The translations under genes were made by a program, and so were the position numbers. Below, one piece after another: positions 1 through 9,935 of a stretch of DNA of 64,000 nucleotides; the stretch's first letter is position 1, and every line of letters begins with the position of its first letter. The stretch is from contig JABZFM010000024.1 of the NCBI GenBank assembly GCA_014237465.1, positions 1 to 64,000 of the forward strand. The letters run 5' to 3'. Below the pieces are notes generated by a model. It worked only from the letters and a program-made list of their open reading frames with translations. It made no database searches and was not told the origin of the DNA. This DNA is from Desulfobacteraceae bacterium. Lineage in GTDB: Bacteria > Desulfobacterota > Desulfobacteria > Desulfobacterales > Desulfosalsimonadaceae.

Positions 1-1
1 C

Positions 2-1411
2 CTCACCCAGGAGGTAGCCTACGGCAGTCTTCTTTTAAAACGAAGAAAGGAAATCCATGAAAAAATCGGAAATGTAATCGAGGATCTTTATTCCGAAAGG
101 CTGGAAGAGTATTACGAAATTCTGGCCTATCATTATGAGCGAAGCGATAACAAGGACAAAGCATTGAGGTACCTGGATCTGGCCAACCGGAAAGCAAGCA
201 ACGCCAGTGCGATGGAGGATGCCAAAGGCTATTTTTATAAGGCTATGGAGATCCTGGACACCATGCCGGATACTACAGAAAATCAAGAACAACGAATCTC
301 TCTCATAGTGAATCAGTGGATCGTATTTGAGCAGCTATTTAAAAGGCCTGAGTATTACGATCTTTTAACACGGTATGAATCCCTTGTGGCTGAGATAAAA
401 AATATTGGGATGGCAGGCGGGTTCTATGGCCGTATGGGGAGATGTGAAGTTGCATTCGGCTATTTTGATAAGGGCATTAAATCTGCAACAAAGGCGGTTG
501 AACTCTCTGAGGCTACGGGGAATGCGGAATATGCAGGATCTGCGTTTTTTGTATTGCAATTCAGCCATTTATATAAGGGTGACTTCGACCGTGTCTTTGC
601 CTTAAAAGAAGACATCCTCCGCATGACCACTGAACAGTTTAACCTTTTTACATATGTAAGATCCTTTGTTGCTATTTCACTGGCCTTCTCATTTTGTGGT
701 CGCTGGGACGAGGCAGTGAAGGAAGGCAAAAATGCACTGAATACTGCTCAGGAATATTCAGATGACAGTCTGATCTCATATGCGGCTTATGCCATTTCAA
801 TTGCTTATACTCACAAAGGAGAGATGGATCGAGCCTTCGAATATGGGGAAATGGCAATTAAGAAAGCGCCTACACCTCTGTACAAGGCGACGGCGCAATC
901 TGTTCTTGCATGGGCCTGGTGCCGTGCAGGAGAGCCATACAAAGGAATCGAGACTCTTGATGCGTATGTTCAAATATTTCGAGCTGGGCACGTTATAATT
1001 GGTGAGATTGCTTTATCCGCGAGCCTATCCGAAGGTTATTTGATGACTGGAGAGTATGATAAAGCAGAACAGACAGCTAAGGAGGCTTTAGAAGTTGCGG
1101 AGCGCTGCGGGGCAAAATTCTTTGTGGGTTGGGCTTTACGTCTGTTAGGTGAAATCGCTCTGGAAACCAACCATTCCAAAGCCTTACCACACTTCGAGAA
1201 AAGCATCACCATTTTTAAGGAGACTAAGGCCGAAAACGAGTTAGCCAAGGCATACGAAGGTTATGGCCGGTTATACAAAAAGCAAGGAGATACTGCGCAA
1301 GCACGGGAGTATCTCATGAAAGCGCTTGAAATCTTTGAGCGTCTTGGAACTTTGATAGAACCGGGCAAAGTTAAGAAAGAATTGGCTGATTTACCACCTG
1401 ATGAGGGATAA
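2..1411 (+). CDS. Class III cyclase/AAA/TPR protein, C-terminal part (copy 1, cut by window edge)
   Basis: The reading frame is open from base 2, so the gene starts left of the window. The first visible residues (LTQEVAYGSLL) match the post-AAA segment of the complete paralog at 5438. About 469 residues remain, almost all TPR-like helical repeats. The C-terminus (ALEIFERLGTLIEPGK, then KKELADLP) is nearly the same as that of the 5438 copy, its closest relative here. By homology the missing part holds zinc ribbons, a nucleotide cyclase and an AAA ATPase. The stop codon lies 3 nt before the next paralog's ATG, so the two are probably co-transcribed. Family and truncation are clear; any ligand of the TPR domain is unknown. 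Confidence 0.9.
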   Translation, partial: LTQEVAYGSLLLKRRKEIHEKIGNVIEDLYSERLEEYYEILAYHYERSDNKDKALRYLDLANRKASNASAMEDAKGYFYKAMEILDTMPDTTENQEQRISLIVNQWIVFEQLFKRPEYYDLLTRYESLVAEIKNIGMAGGFYGRMGRCEVAFGYFDKGIKSATKAVELSEATGNAEYAGSAFFVLQFSHLYKGDFDRVFALKEDILRMTTEQFNLFTYVRSFVAISLAFSFCGRWDEAVKEGKNALNTAQEYSDDSLISYAAYAISIAYTHKGEMDRAFEYGEMAIKKAPTPLYKATAQSVLAWAWCRAGEPYKGIETLDAYVQIFRAGHVIIGEIALSASLSEGYLMTGEYDKAEQTAKEALEVAERCGAKFFVGWALRLLGEIALETNHSKALPHFEKSITIFKETKAENELAKAYEGYGRLYKKQGDTAQAREYLMKALEIFERLGTLIEPGKVKKELADLPPDEG

Positions 1412-1414
1412 ATA

Positions 1415-4400
1415 ATGAAATGCTCAAAGTGTCAGTTTGAAAATCGTGAAGGAGTGAAATTCTGTGAGCAATGTGGGGCTAAATTTGAAATGGAATGCCC
1501 CAATTGCCAGGCCAAAATTCCTTTAGCTATAAAATTCTGCGGCAAGTGCGGTCACAACTTAACGATCCCCTCTGAGGCGCCTCCTCAGGAACTCTCCTTT
1601 GATGAAAAAATAGACAAGATCCAGCGATATCTTCCCAAAGGGCTTACTGAGAAAATCCTGGCTCAAAGGGGTAAAATCGAAGGTGAGCGCAAACAGGTCA
1701 CTGTCATGTTCTGCGACATGGCGGGATTTACCCCCCTTTCTGAGGTTCTGGGCGCTGAAGAAGCCTACAGCATCATGGACCAGGTCTATGAAATATTAAT
1801 CCACAAGGTCCATGAATTTGAGGGCACGGTCAATGAAATGACCGGTGACGGGGTGATGGCGTTATTTGGTGCGCCCATTGCGCTTGAAGATGCCCCCCAA
1901 CGTGCCATCAGGGTTGCCATGGCGATTCATAGGGAAATGTCAAAGTTCAATGACAAGCTAAAGCAGGAACAGTCGAGTCTGCCATTGCTTAAAATGCGCA
2001 TCGGCATTCACACCGGGCCTGTGGTCGTGGGAACGCTGGGCAATGATCTTCGGGTTGAGTTTAAAGCAGTCGGCGATACCGTCAATCTGGCGTCGCGTCT
2101 TGAGGGACTGGCCGTTCCCGGTGCCACCTATATAACCGAAGACACATTCAAGCTTACCGAGGGGCTTTTTCGCTTTGAAGCCTTGGGAGAAAGAGTGGTC
2201 AAAGGTAAAAAAGATCCAGTAAGAATCTATCGTGTTATTGCAACGAGTAGCCGGCGAACCCGGTTTGATGTCAGCGCCGAGCGGGGTTTGACGCCCTTTG
2301 TTGGAAGAGAACGGGAACTTGAGCTGTTGCTGGATGGGTTTGAACGATCAAAGACTGGTCGAGGTCAGGCATTCTCCGTTATGGCTGAAGCCGGGGTAGG
2401 CAAATCAAGACTCCTGTATGAGTTTAGAAAAGCAATCTCCAATGAGGATATAACATTTCTGGAAGGGAAATGCCTCTCCTACAGCAGGGGGGTTGCGTAT
2501 CATCCGGTTATTGATATTTTAAAATCAACCTTTAATATTTTAGACAGTGATGATTGTTTTAAAATACGAGAAAAAGTTGAGCAGTGGCTTAAAACAATCG
2601 GTATCAATGAAGCCGCTACTCTTCCCTACCTGCTTGAGCTGTTATCGGTCAAAGAAAGCGGTATAGACAAAATTCCCATGAGCCCGGAGTCCAGAAAAGA
2701 CCGCATCATGTCCGCTGTTAATCTGATTACCTTAAAGGGATCCGAGGTCCGGCCGCTAATAATAGCCGTTGAAGATCTTCACTGGATTGACCGAAGTTCC
2801 GAGGAGTTTTTTAAAACACAGCTTGAAAGCATTTCAGGCGCAAGGATATTTTTAATATTCACATACAGACCCGAATATGTGCACACCTGGGGTGGAAAAT
2901 CCTATCACAGCCAGATCACTCTGAATCGGCTTTCCAACCGGGAAAGCCTGGCCATGGTTTCCCATCTTTTGGGCACAGCAGAGATTGACAGTCAAATAGA
3001 GGAGTTGGTCCTTGAAAAAACCGAAGGCGTACCCTTTTTCATAGAAGAGTTTTTAAAATCTCTAAAAGATTTAAGGATTATTGAAGAGCAGAAGAAGAAA
3101 TATTGTCTGGTAAAAGACATTAAAAATGTCGCCATTCCCTCAACAATCCAGGAAGTAATCATGACCCGGGTCGACTCGCTGCCCGAAACCGCCAAGGAAT
3201 TGCTCCAGATCGGATCTGCTATTGAACGTGAGTTCAGCTATGAGTTGATTAAGAGGGTGACCAATTTTGATGAAAATGAATTATTGTCCCGACTATCTGT
3301 TTTAAAAGACTCAGAACTTCTCTATGAGAGAGGGATATATCCTCAATCCACATATATTTTCAAACATGCTCTTACTCAGGAGGTCGTCTATGATTCGATA
3401 CTTGGCAAAAGGAAAAAACATTTGCACGAAGAAATAGCCAAAATCATTGAAGAATTATACAAAGATAATATCGAAGAGCATTATGAGGTGTTATCCGAGC
3501 ATTTCATCAAGGCCAAAAATTATGAAAAAAGCGTAGAATATTGCAGGCTGATGGGAAAAAAGGCGGCTCAGAAAGCTTCGATAAATGATGCCATTGTATA
3601 TGGAAAAAAAAGACTGGCCTGTCTTGAAAAACTGAATCAGACAAAAGATGTCCGGAAAAAAATCATCGATGCGCGAACGACACTGGGTCTTTATTTTTTG
3701 CAAATGAGTAATTTCGTGGAAGCAAGAGAAGCTGTGACGCCAGTCATTGATCAGGCAATAAAAGAAAATTACAAAAAGAGGGTCTGCAAGATAAACGTGA
3801 TTGAAGGAGCATATTATTTTGCTATTAAGGAGGATTTGCCGGAAGCTTTAAATAAGCTAAAAAAAGCCTTAAAAATTTCACCGGAAGTAAATGATTATAT
3901 TTCAGTTGTTATAGCCCAAGGGGAGTTGGGATGTGCCATGGGACTTAACTGTGAATTTGATGAGGCTTTAAAGCATCTCCGAGATGCAATAAATATTGTT
4001 AAAACTACTAATAGCAAATGGGCAATGGCTATACACAAAAATTTTCAAACTTTTTTTATATATAATTTTCAGGGCAAGATAGATCTGGAATATAAAACCA
4101 GCAAAGAAGCAGTTCAATTAGCTGAAGATAGCGGCGACATTCTATCAAAGGCAATAGCTTTAACCAGCCTCGGTGTTTCCTGTTACAACAAAAGACTCCT
4201 GGCGGATGCTGAAAAGTATCTTCTTGAGGGATTTCATTATAGCGAACGAATCAACCTTCCTGTATGGGAATCAATAGCACAGGCATTTTTAGGGGAGACC
4301 TATTACGAACTGGGAGATTATCCAAAATCTAAAACTTATTTTATCAATGCTGATTCACAAATAGAAAAAAATAGGTTGCTACCATCATGGATGAATCTAA

Positions 4401-4783
4401 ATAAAATAGCAACCGTGAGATCAATGGTGATGAACAACGAAAAGGATGTCGATTTAGAAGCAATTTATAATTATATTTCTGAAAATAAATTTAAAGCTTA
4501 TGAAGGCTGGATAAGAAGGTATCTCGGTGAGATTCTTTCAAGTATAGATGAAAAGCACTTATCTGATGCCGAGGATTGGATCAAAAAAGCCATCGAAGCT
4601 GATCAGAGAAACGGCATGATGTTTTTTTTAGGTAAAGACTATGCACTTTATACTGAATATTTTAAACGAAAAGATGATCTGCCAAAAGCCAGAGAAAACT
4701 TAAACAAAGCCATAGATATTTTCAAAGAATGCGGCGCTGACGGCTGGGTTGAAAAATATGAAAAGGAACTGGCAGCAATGTAA
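1415..4783 (+). CDS. Zinc-ribbon / class III nucleotide cyclase / AAA ATPase / TPR protein (copy 2)
   Basis: A 1122-residue soluble signalling protein expected to make cAMP (or cGMP) in the cytoplasm. Two CxxC zinc ribbons occupy residues 3-47. The cyclase domain (~90-275) has both metal-binding aspartates (D101 in FCDMAGFT, D145 in TGDGVMAL) and the transition-state pair N224/R228 (DTVNLASR). The residue seven before N224 is Lys and the usual purine-recognition Lys is Glu (E141), so nucleotide preference cannot be read off. An AAA_16-type ATPase follows (Walker A GVGKS ~327-331; Walker B IIAVEDLHWID ~449-459), then about 450 residues of TPR-like helices. The layout resembles soluble adenylyl cyclase. 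The start follows a GAGGGA ribosome site and is probably coupled to copy 1. It is more divergent than copies 3-5. Confidence 0.93.
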   Translation: MKCSKCQFENREGVKFCEQCGAKFEMECPNCQAKIPLAIKFCGKCGHNLTIPSEAPPQELSFDEKIDKIQRYLPKGLTEKILAQRGKIEGERKQVTVMFCDMAGFTPLSEVLGAEEAYSIMDQVYEILIHKVHEFEGTVNEMTGDGVMALFGAPIALEDAPQRAIRVAMAIHREMSKFNDKLKQEQSSLPLLKMRIGIHTGPVVVGTLGNDLRVEFKAVGDTVNLASRLEGLAVPGATYITEDTFKLTEGLFRFEALGERVVKGKKDPVRIYRVIATSSRRTRFDVSAERGLTPFVGRERELELLLDGFERSKTGRGQAFSVMAEAGVGKSRLLYEFRKAISNEDITFLEGKCLSYSRGVAYHPVIDILKSTFNILDSDDCFKIREKVEQWLKTIGINEAATLPYLLELLSVKESGIDKIPMSPESRKDRIMSAVNLITLKGSEVRPLIIAVEDLHWIDRSSEEFFKTQLESISGARIFLIFTYRPEYVHTWGGKSYHSQITLNRLSNRESLAMVSHLLGTAEIDSQIEELVLEKTEGVPFFIEEFLKSLKDLRIIEEQKKKYCLVKDIKNVAIPSTIQEVIMTRVDSLPETAKELLQIGSAIEREFSYELIKRVTNFDENELLSRLSVLKDSELLYERGIYPQSTYIFKHALTQEVVYDSILGKRKKHLHEEIAKIIEELYKDNIEEHYEVLSEHFIKAKNYEKSVEYCRLMGKKAAQKASINDAIVYGKKRLACLEKLNQTKDVRKKIIDARTTLGLYFLQMSNFVEAREAVTPVIDQAIKENYKKRVCKINVIEGAYYFAIKEDLPEALNKLKKALKISPEVNDYISVVIAQGELGCAMGLNCEFDEALKHLRDAINIVKTTNSKWAMAIHKNFQTFFIYNFQGKIDLEYKTSKEAVQLAEDSGDILSKAIALTSLGVSCYNKRLLADAEKYLLEGFHYSERINLPVWESIAQAFLGETYYELGDYPKSKTYFINADSQIEKNRLLPSWMNLNKIATVRSMVMNNEKDVDLEAIYNYISENKFKAYEGWIRRYLGEILSSIDEKHLSDAEDWIKKAIEADQRNGMMFFLGKDYALYTEYFKRKDDLPKARENLNKAIDIFKECGADGWVEKYEKELAAM

Positions 4784-4880
4784 AAATATTAAGTACATGC
4801 TTTCATAAAAACAATTGCGAACCCCGAATTTCCCGGGCGGGGGCAAACCCCATAAGCGCTAACTTTAGAGATGGAGGGGG

Positions 4881-4910
4881 ACGTCATTCCGGCGAACGCC
4901 GGAATCCAGT
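4881..4910. repeat. Left inverted repeat flanking the GIY-YIG gene
   Basis: This hairpin (ATTCCGGCG-AA-CGCCGGAAT at 4886-4905) is the reverse complement of the repeat at 5211-5238, with one mismatch in about 28 bases. It ends ten bases before the nuclease start codon. Confidence 0.9.
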
Positions 4911-4919
4911 GAGACTACA

Positions 4920-5210
4920 ATGAATAAACAACCAGCGGTATATATACTAGCAAGCAAACGAAATGGTACACTCTATATCGGTGTGACTTCAGACCTCGTA
5001 AAGAGGATATGGGAGCATAAAAATAATTTTGTGCAAGGGTTTACTAAGCGCTACAATGTTCATCACCTGGTTTGGTATGAATTACACGGAAGCATGGATG
5101 CCGCTATTATTCGGGAAAAGCGTTTGAAAAATTGGAAACGAAAATGGAAACTAGAATTGATCGAGAGCAATAATCCAAACTGGCAAGATCTATATGATAA
5201 GATCGTTTGA
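4920..5210 (+). CDS. Small GIY-YIG endonuclease-like protein
   Basis: A 96-residue protein consisting only of a GIY-YIG domain. It has VYILASKRNGTLYIGVTS at residues 7-24, with the two signature elements YIL and YIG. It also has the conserved Arg (KRIWEHK, R29) and the catalytic-type Glu (REKRLKNW). Single-domain members of this UvrC-like family are small DNA nucleases of mostly unknown role. The gene is tightly enclosed by inverted palindromic repeats: the left one ends 10 nt before the ATG, and the right one begins at the base after the TGA stop. This suggests a mobile unit or a nuclease that acts on that palindrome (inference). There is no clear Shine-Dalgarno; the start lies just behind the hairpin. 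Confidence 0.88.
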   Translation: MNKQPAVYILASKRNGTLYIGVTSDLVKRIWEHKNNFVQGFTKRYNVHHLVWYELHGSMDAAIIREKRLKNWKRKWKLELIESNNPNWQDLYDKIV

Positions 5211-5238
5211 CTGGATTCCGGCGTTCACCGGAATGACG
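5211..5238. repeat. Right inverted repeat flanking the GIY-YIG gene
   Basis: The hairpin begins directly after the nuclease stop codon and is the inverted copy of 4881-4910. Its arms are ATTCCGG and CCGGAAT. Confidence 0.9.
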
Positions 5239-5253
5239 AGCGTTGGCTTTGCC

Positions 5254-5352
5254 GTCATGCCGGTCCCGGATCAAGTCCGGGATGACAGATCCGGCATCCA
5301 GGAGAAAACGCCACGAAAATATACTGGATTCCGGGTCAAGCCCGGAATGACG
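5254..5352. repeat. Two further REP-like palindromes
   Basis: Two related hairpins follow: 5254-5286 (arms GTCATGCCGGTCCCGGA and TCCGGGATGAC) and 5324-5352 (CTGGATTCCGGG, loop TCAAG, CCCGGAATGACG). The second shares its outer bases with the repeats that bracket the GIY-YIG gene. With those it makes a cluster of four related palindromes within 475 bp. Confidence 0.8.
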
Positions 5353-5437
5353 AAACACAGAGATGCTTTGTTTTTTTAATTATAACAAAGTCTCATAGGG
5401 AGTAGGGACAAACCATATTTCCAAAGTGGTGAATAAA

Positions 5438-8400
5438 ATGAAATGCCCAAAATGTCAGTTTGACAATCGTGAAGGCGCAAAATTCTGCAAAAAATGCGGT
5501 GAAAAATTAGAGCTTTTATGCCCCTCCTGTAATTATCCTTATCAACCGGGGAGTACTTTCTGTGATGAATGCGGCCACAACCTGCAGGAGCCAGAAGAAC
5601 CCCCTGACTACTCAGAACCCCAATCCTACACTCCCAAATTTTTAGCTGATAAAATCCTAACTTCTCGAAGCTCTATCGAAGGTGAGCGAAAACTGGTCAC
5701 GGTCCTTTTTTCTGATGTGGCCGGTTTTACTTCCATGTCGGAAAAACTCGATCCCGAAGAAGTCCACCAGATCATGGATGGATGCTTCAAGATCCTCATG
5801 GACGAGATTCACAAATTTGAAGGCACCATCAATCAGTTTACAGGTGATGGTGTGATGGCGCTATTTGGTGCACCAGTTGCACACGAAGACCATGCCCAGC
5901 GTGCCTGTTATGCATCGCTATCTATTCAAAAAGCGATAGAAAAATATGGTGAAAAGCTAAAGAATGAACGGGGTATAGATTTCAAGATGCGCATTGGGCT
6001 TAACTCCGGGCCGGTGATTGTCGGGGCTATTGGGGATGACTTAAGAATGGATTACACGGCAGTCGGCGATACCACTAATCTTGCAGCCCGAATGGAAAAT
6101 TCAGCCGAATCTGGCACTGTGCTGGTGTCAAAAAACACATATAAAATTGTCTCTGATTTTTTTAAATTTGATTCGCTGAAAAAAATCGAAGTTAAAGGTA
6201 AAGAAGCGCCCCAGGAGGCATTTAAGCTGATCGGCAAATCTGATGTTGAGACCCGGATTGCTGCTTCAGCCGCAAAAGGACTCACCCGGTTTGTGGGCCG
6301 GAAAAATACCATGGCTGCTCTCATGGAGGCATACACCAGGGTGAAGTCAGGCTCCGGCCAGGTGGTCGGCATGGTGGGCGAGGCCGGCGTCGGGAAATCA
6401 AGATTGTTGCTGGAATTTAGAAATCAATTGCCCCCGGATGAGTATACTTTTCTTGAAGGCCGATGCCTGCATTACGGTAGCGCCATGGCCTATCTGCCGT
6501 TTCTGGATATTTTAAAATCACATTTTAAGATTGCCGACGATGATCCTGAATCGCTTATCAAGCAAAAAATCGAAGAAAAAATCTTAAACCTCGACCAAAA
6601 TCTGCAAAGCATTTTTCCGCCGTTTCAGGATTTACTTTCCCTTAAGGTTGATGATGATAAGTATCTTCAGGTTGAGCCTTCCGAAAGAAAAATCCGGGTG
6701 TTTGAATCCCTTCGAAATCTGTTTGTTCAAGAAAGCCAGAACAGACCGCTCATTATTGCCATTGAAGATCTTCACTGGATCGACAAAATTTCTGAAGAGT
6801 TTATCAACTATTTCATCGAATGGGTACAAAACACAAAAATCCTGCTGATTCTTCTGTACCGGCCGGAATATACCCATCAATGGGGAAGCAAATCTCATTA
6901 CACCAAGGTCGGTCTGACACAGCTCGGCACTGAATCCAGCAGTCGACTGGTGCAAGCCATTCTCGAATCCGGGGAAGTTGTCCCGGAAATTAGAGAACTG
7001 GTCCTAAAAAGAGCCGGCGGCAATCCTTTGTTTGTGGAGGAACTTACCCATAATCTTTTAGAAAACGGTTCCATTGAAAAGAAAAACCAGCAATATGTGT
7101 TAACGAAAAAAGCATCAGACATTCAGGTGCCGGACACCCTTCAGGGAATTATCGCCTCCCGCATCGACCGGGTGGAAGAAAGCCTCAAACGGATAATGCA
7201 GATGGCATCGGTCATCGGCAGGGAATTTGCCTTTCGTATCTTAGAGTCCATAATGGGCATGAGAGAAGAACTAAAATCGTCTCTTCTCAACCTACAGGGG
7301 CTGGAATTTATCTCTGAAAAACAACTGTTTCCGGAGCTGGAATATATCTTCAAACATGCCCTCACCCAGGAAGTGGCGTATAATAGCCTGCTTCAAAACC
7401 GAAAAAAAGAGATTCATGAAAAGGTGGCGCAATCCATCGAAGCCCTGTATCCGGACAGACTTGAAGAATATTTTGAGCTCCTTGCGTACCATTATACGCG
7501 TAGCGAGAATGCGGAAAAGGCATTGGATTATCTGGATAAAGCAAACCAGAAGGCGGTCCGGCTTAATGCCATGCAAGAGGCGATGACTTATTTTAATGAG
7601 GTAATGGAACTCCTTGATACTTTAGATAAGACGCCTGAAAATCAAAAACGCCGCATTTCCATAATCTGCAATCAAATTTGGGTGTTCTTTATACTCCTGA
7701 AAGTTCAGGAATATTATGATCTGTTAAACCAATACAAATCGCTGGCAGCCGGCTTTGATGATAAGGGTCTTAATGCCAGGTTTTATTCGGCATTGTCACA
7801 ATGCGAATATACCTTCGGATATTTTGATCAGGCAATTGAAACCGCATCAATGGCAATCGACTTTGGAAAGGCTTCAGGCCAAACCGAATATGCATACTGG
7901 GCATATATATTTAAATTGTGGAGTTATTGTTGGATAGGGGAATATGAGAAGGTTCATGAATTAAGGCAGGAAATCTTAAATTTATTGGAAGTATCATTTA
8001 ACCTGCAACTATATATTCATGCATTTTGTGCGTCTTCTATGGCCTTTATGGAAGCAGGGCAATGTAACAAAGCTACACAAGCAAGCAATACAGCCATGGA
8101 GATGGCTGAAAAATTTTCAGATAAAGGCCTGACGATTCAATCGATCATATTCATTGGATGGGCTTACATAATAAAAGGCGAACCCGATAAGACAATAGAA
8201 CATGCAACAATTGCACTAAATCTAGCCCAAACACCCAGAGATAAAATAGTAGCACAAGGTGGGATTGCATGGGGATTATGCCATACCGGAGAGCCTAATC
8301 AAGGAATAGAGATTTTAGTTACAATTATTCCGATACTCAAAGCTGCCAGATATCAACCATTTTTCATTAATACACATTATTTTCTTGCCGAAGGATATTG

Positions 8401-8764
8401 GCTGGCAGGTGACTATGATCACGCAATCGAGACAGCTAAAAATTTACTGGATCTCGCAGAGCGCCATAACATGAAAAACCGGATTGGGTTTGCGCATTAC
8501 CTTTTAGGTGAAATTGCCATAGAAAAGGACCTATCACAGGCACCAACCCATTTTGAAAAAAGTATCGCAATATTTCAAGAAATCAAGGCTGAATATTATT
8601 TGGCACGGGCATATTCAGGTTACGGCCGATACCATAAACAACAGGGAGATATTGCCCAAGCACGGGAGTATTTAACGAAAGCTCTGGAAATCTTTGAACG
8701 ATTGGAAATCCTGATTGAGCCGGACAAGGTGAAGAAAGAGTTGGCTGACTTGCCCGAGAAATAA
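5438..8764 (+). CDS. Zinc-ribbon / class III nucleotide cyclase / AAA ATPase / TPR protein (copy 3)
   Basis: A 1108-residue paralog with two zinc ribbons (residues 3-47). The cyclase domain (~85-265) has metal aspartates D93 and D137 and the N214/R218 pair (DTTNLAARM). The AAA ATPase has Walker A GEAGVGKS at 314-321 and Walker B IIAIEDLHWID. TPR-like repeats run to the end. The residue seven before N214 is Thr, as in class IIIb (CyaC/sAC-like) cyclases, and the usual purine-site Lys is Gln (INQFTGDG). I chose the ATG at 5438 over an upstream GTG (5426) because the sequence then aligns with the paralogs' MKC.KCQ start. Its C-terminus is nearly that of copy 1. A pair of small hairpins follows the stop. 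Confidence 0.93.
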   Translation: MKCPKCQFDNREGAKFCKKCGEKLELLCPSCNYPYQPGSTFCDECGHNLQEPEEPPDYSEPQSYTPKFLADKILTSRSSIEGERKLVTVLFSDVAGFTSMSEKLDPEEVHQIMDGCFKILMDEIHKFEGTINQFTGDGVMALFGAPVAHEDHAQRACYASLSIQKAIEKYGEKLKNERGIDFKMRIGLNSGPVIVGAIGDDLRMDYTAVGDTTNLAARMENSAESGTVLVSKNTYKIVSDFFKFDSLKKIEVKGKEAPQEAFKLIGKSDVETRIAASAAKGLTRFVGRKNTMAALMEAYTRVKSGSGQVVGMVGEAGVGKSRLLLEFRNQLPPDEYTFLEGRCLHYGSAMAYLPFLDILKSHFKIADDDPESLIKQKIEEKILNLDQNLQSIFPPFQDLLSLKVDDDKYLQVEPSERKIRVFESLRNLFVQESQNRPLIIAIEDLHWIDKISEEFINYFIEWVQNTKILLILLYRPEYTHQWGSKSHYTKVGLTQLGTESSSRLVQAILESGEVVPEIRELVLKRAGGNPLFVEELTHNLLENGSIEKKNQQYVLTKKASDIQVPDTLQGIIASRIDRVEESLKRIMQMASVIGREFAFRILESIMGMREELKSSLLNLQGLEFISEKQLFPELEYIFKHALTQEVAYNSLLQNRKKEIHEKVAQSIEALYPDRLEEYFELLAYHYTRSENAEKALDYLDKANQKAVRLNAMQEAMTYFNEVMELLDTLDKTPENQKRRISIICNQIWVFFILLKVQEYYDLLNQYKSLAAGFDDKGLNARFYSALSQCEYTFGYFDQAIETASMAIDFGKASGQTEYAYWAYIFKLWSYCWIGEYEKVHELRQEILNLLEVSFNLQLYIHAFCASSMAFMEAGQCNKATQASNTAMEMAEKFSDKGLTIQSIIFIGWAYIIKGEPDKTIEHATIALNLAQTPRDKIVAQGGIAWGLCHTGEPNQGIEILVTIIPILKAARYQPFFINTHYFLAEGYWLAGDYDHAIETAKNLLDLAERHNMKNRIGFAHYLLGEIAIEKDLSQAPTHFEKSIAIFQEIKAEYYLARAYSGYGRYHKQQGDIAQAREYLTKALEIFERLEILIEPDKVKKELADLPEK

Positions 8765-8775
8765 ATCTCCCCCAA

Positions 8776-8823
8776 CCCCTCTTTATAAAGAGGGGAGCTT
8801 AAAGTCCCCCTTTTTAAAGGGGG
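8776..8823. repeat. Twin palindromes downstream of cyclase copy 3
   Basis: CCCCTCTTTATAAAGAGGGG at 8776-8795 is followed by a CCCCCTTT/AAAGGGGG hairpin at 8806-8823. Both are perfect short palindromes just after the stop codon, and may act as transcription or mRNA-end signals. Similar GGGGA-rich repeats are dispersed in many bacterial genomes. Confidence 0.7.
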
Positions 8824-8942
8824 ATTTAGGGGAATTTTTGAGTGCAACTTAACTAAAATGGATAACCACATAAATTAATATTTGGTTTAGATTATTAGCG
8901 ACTATTTGAACTGCAACATCAAAAAATGGAGGGAATGCTCTT

Positions 8943-9797
8943 ATGCCCGGTCTGCCGATTGATACACCCATAACAGAAATTATCACGAAAAGGCGATCCT
9001 GGAGAACCTATAACGGAAAACCTGTTGAAAACGAAAAAAAGGATCAGATTTTAAGTTTTATTTCCACATTGGATAAGCCGCCGTTTGGCTCTGAAGCAAG
9101 GTTTCAGATGGTTGACCTGGATCTGAAAGGAACGGGTAAAGTATCAGGCACTTATGGAGTTATCAAAGGGGCGGAAACATTTATTGCAACTATTGTTAAA
9201 AATAGCCCTATGGATATGGAAGATGTGGGATTTTTATTTGAAAAGATCATTCTTTTTGCCACAGCCATCGGACTTGACACCTGCTGGATGGGCGCAAGCT
9301 TCAGCACGCCTCTTTTTTCCGAAAAGATGGAGCTAAAACCCGAGGAAACAATCCCGGTCGTCAGCCCTATCGGATATCGGGCCGGCAGACGAAGCATCAC
9401 GGATACTGTTTTTCATATAAGCGCAGGATCAAAAAAGCGCAAGCCATGGCCGGATCTTTTCTTTGACAGCAACTTTGATTCACCGTTGGAAAAAAATGAT
9501 GCCGGAGAACTTGAAGTGCCGTTTGAGATGGTCAGGCTTGCACCCTCTGCGGTTAACAAGCAACCCTGGCGACTCATCCTCGATGGTAAGAAGGTCCATT
9601 TTTTTCTAAAACGAACCATGGGGTTTGAAAGCATGTTTAAGATGGATTTGCAGCGCATTGATATGGGGATTGCCATGTGCCATTTTGAACTTGCGGCCAA
9701 TGAAATGGGTGTTGAGGGTGGATGGAAGGTTGAAGAGCCGAATATTGAATCATTGCCGGATGGAATTGAATATGCTGTTAGCTGGGAATGTGATTGA
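8943..9797 (+). CDS. Nitroreductase-fold protein (TM1586-type)
   Basis: A 284-residue protein that begins with a nitroreductase-like helix (ITEIITKRRSWRTYNGKPV, residues 11-29). It continues with two related FMN-fold halves as in the putative TM1586 nitroreductase family; the second half has the typical VRLAPSAVNKQPWRLIL (~198-214). Members probably bind FMN and use NAD(P)H; the substrate is unknown. A GGAGG ribosome site lies ~9 nt before the ATG. It stands alone between two cyclase paralogs with its own 5' region, so it is probably not part of their signalling function. Confidence 0.82.
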   Translation: MPGLPIDTPITEIITKRRSWRTYNGKPVENEKKDQILSFISTLDKPPFGSEARFQMVDLDLKGTGKVSGTYGVIKGAETFIATIVKNSPMDMEDVGFLFEKIILFATAIGLDTCWMGASFSTPLFSEKMELKPEETIPVVSPIGYRAGRRSITDTVFHISAGSKKRKPWPDLFFDSNFDSPLEKNDAGELEVPFEMVRLAPSAVNKQPWRLILDGKKVHFFLKRTMGFESMFKMDLQRIDMGIAMCHFELAANEMGVEGGWKVEEPNIESLPDGIEYAVSWECD

Positions 9798-9935
9798 CTA
9801 TAATCCTTTAAAGAGTCAATACCCCCATTAAAGAAAATCATCGAAAATATAATCGAAAATGAGAACCTGTAAAAAGGTAACTATTTGATTAACGCGGATT
9901 TTTAAGGTGATAGCAGAAAGATAGAAATACTTTTA

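Noticed and set aside
9413-9841. A 142-codon minus-strand frame over the nitroreductase gene
   Set aside because: It is antisense to a well-supported protein and shows no domain or ribosome site.
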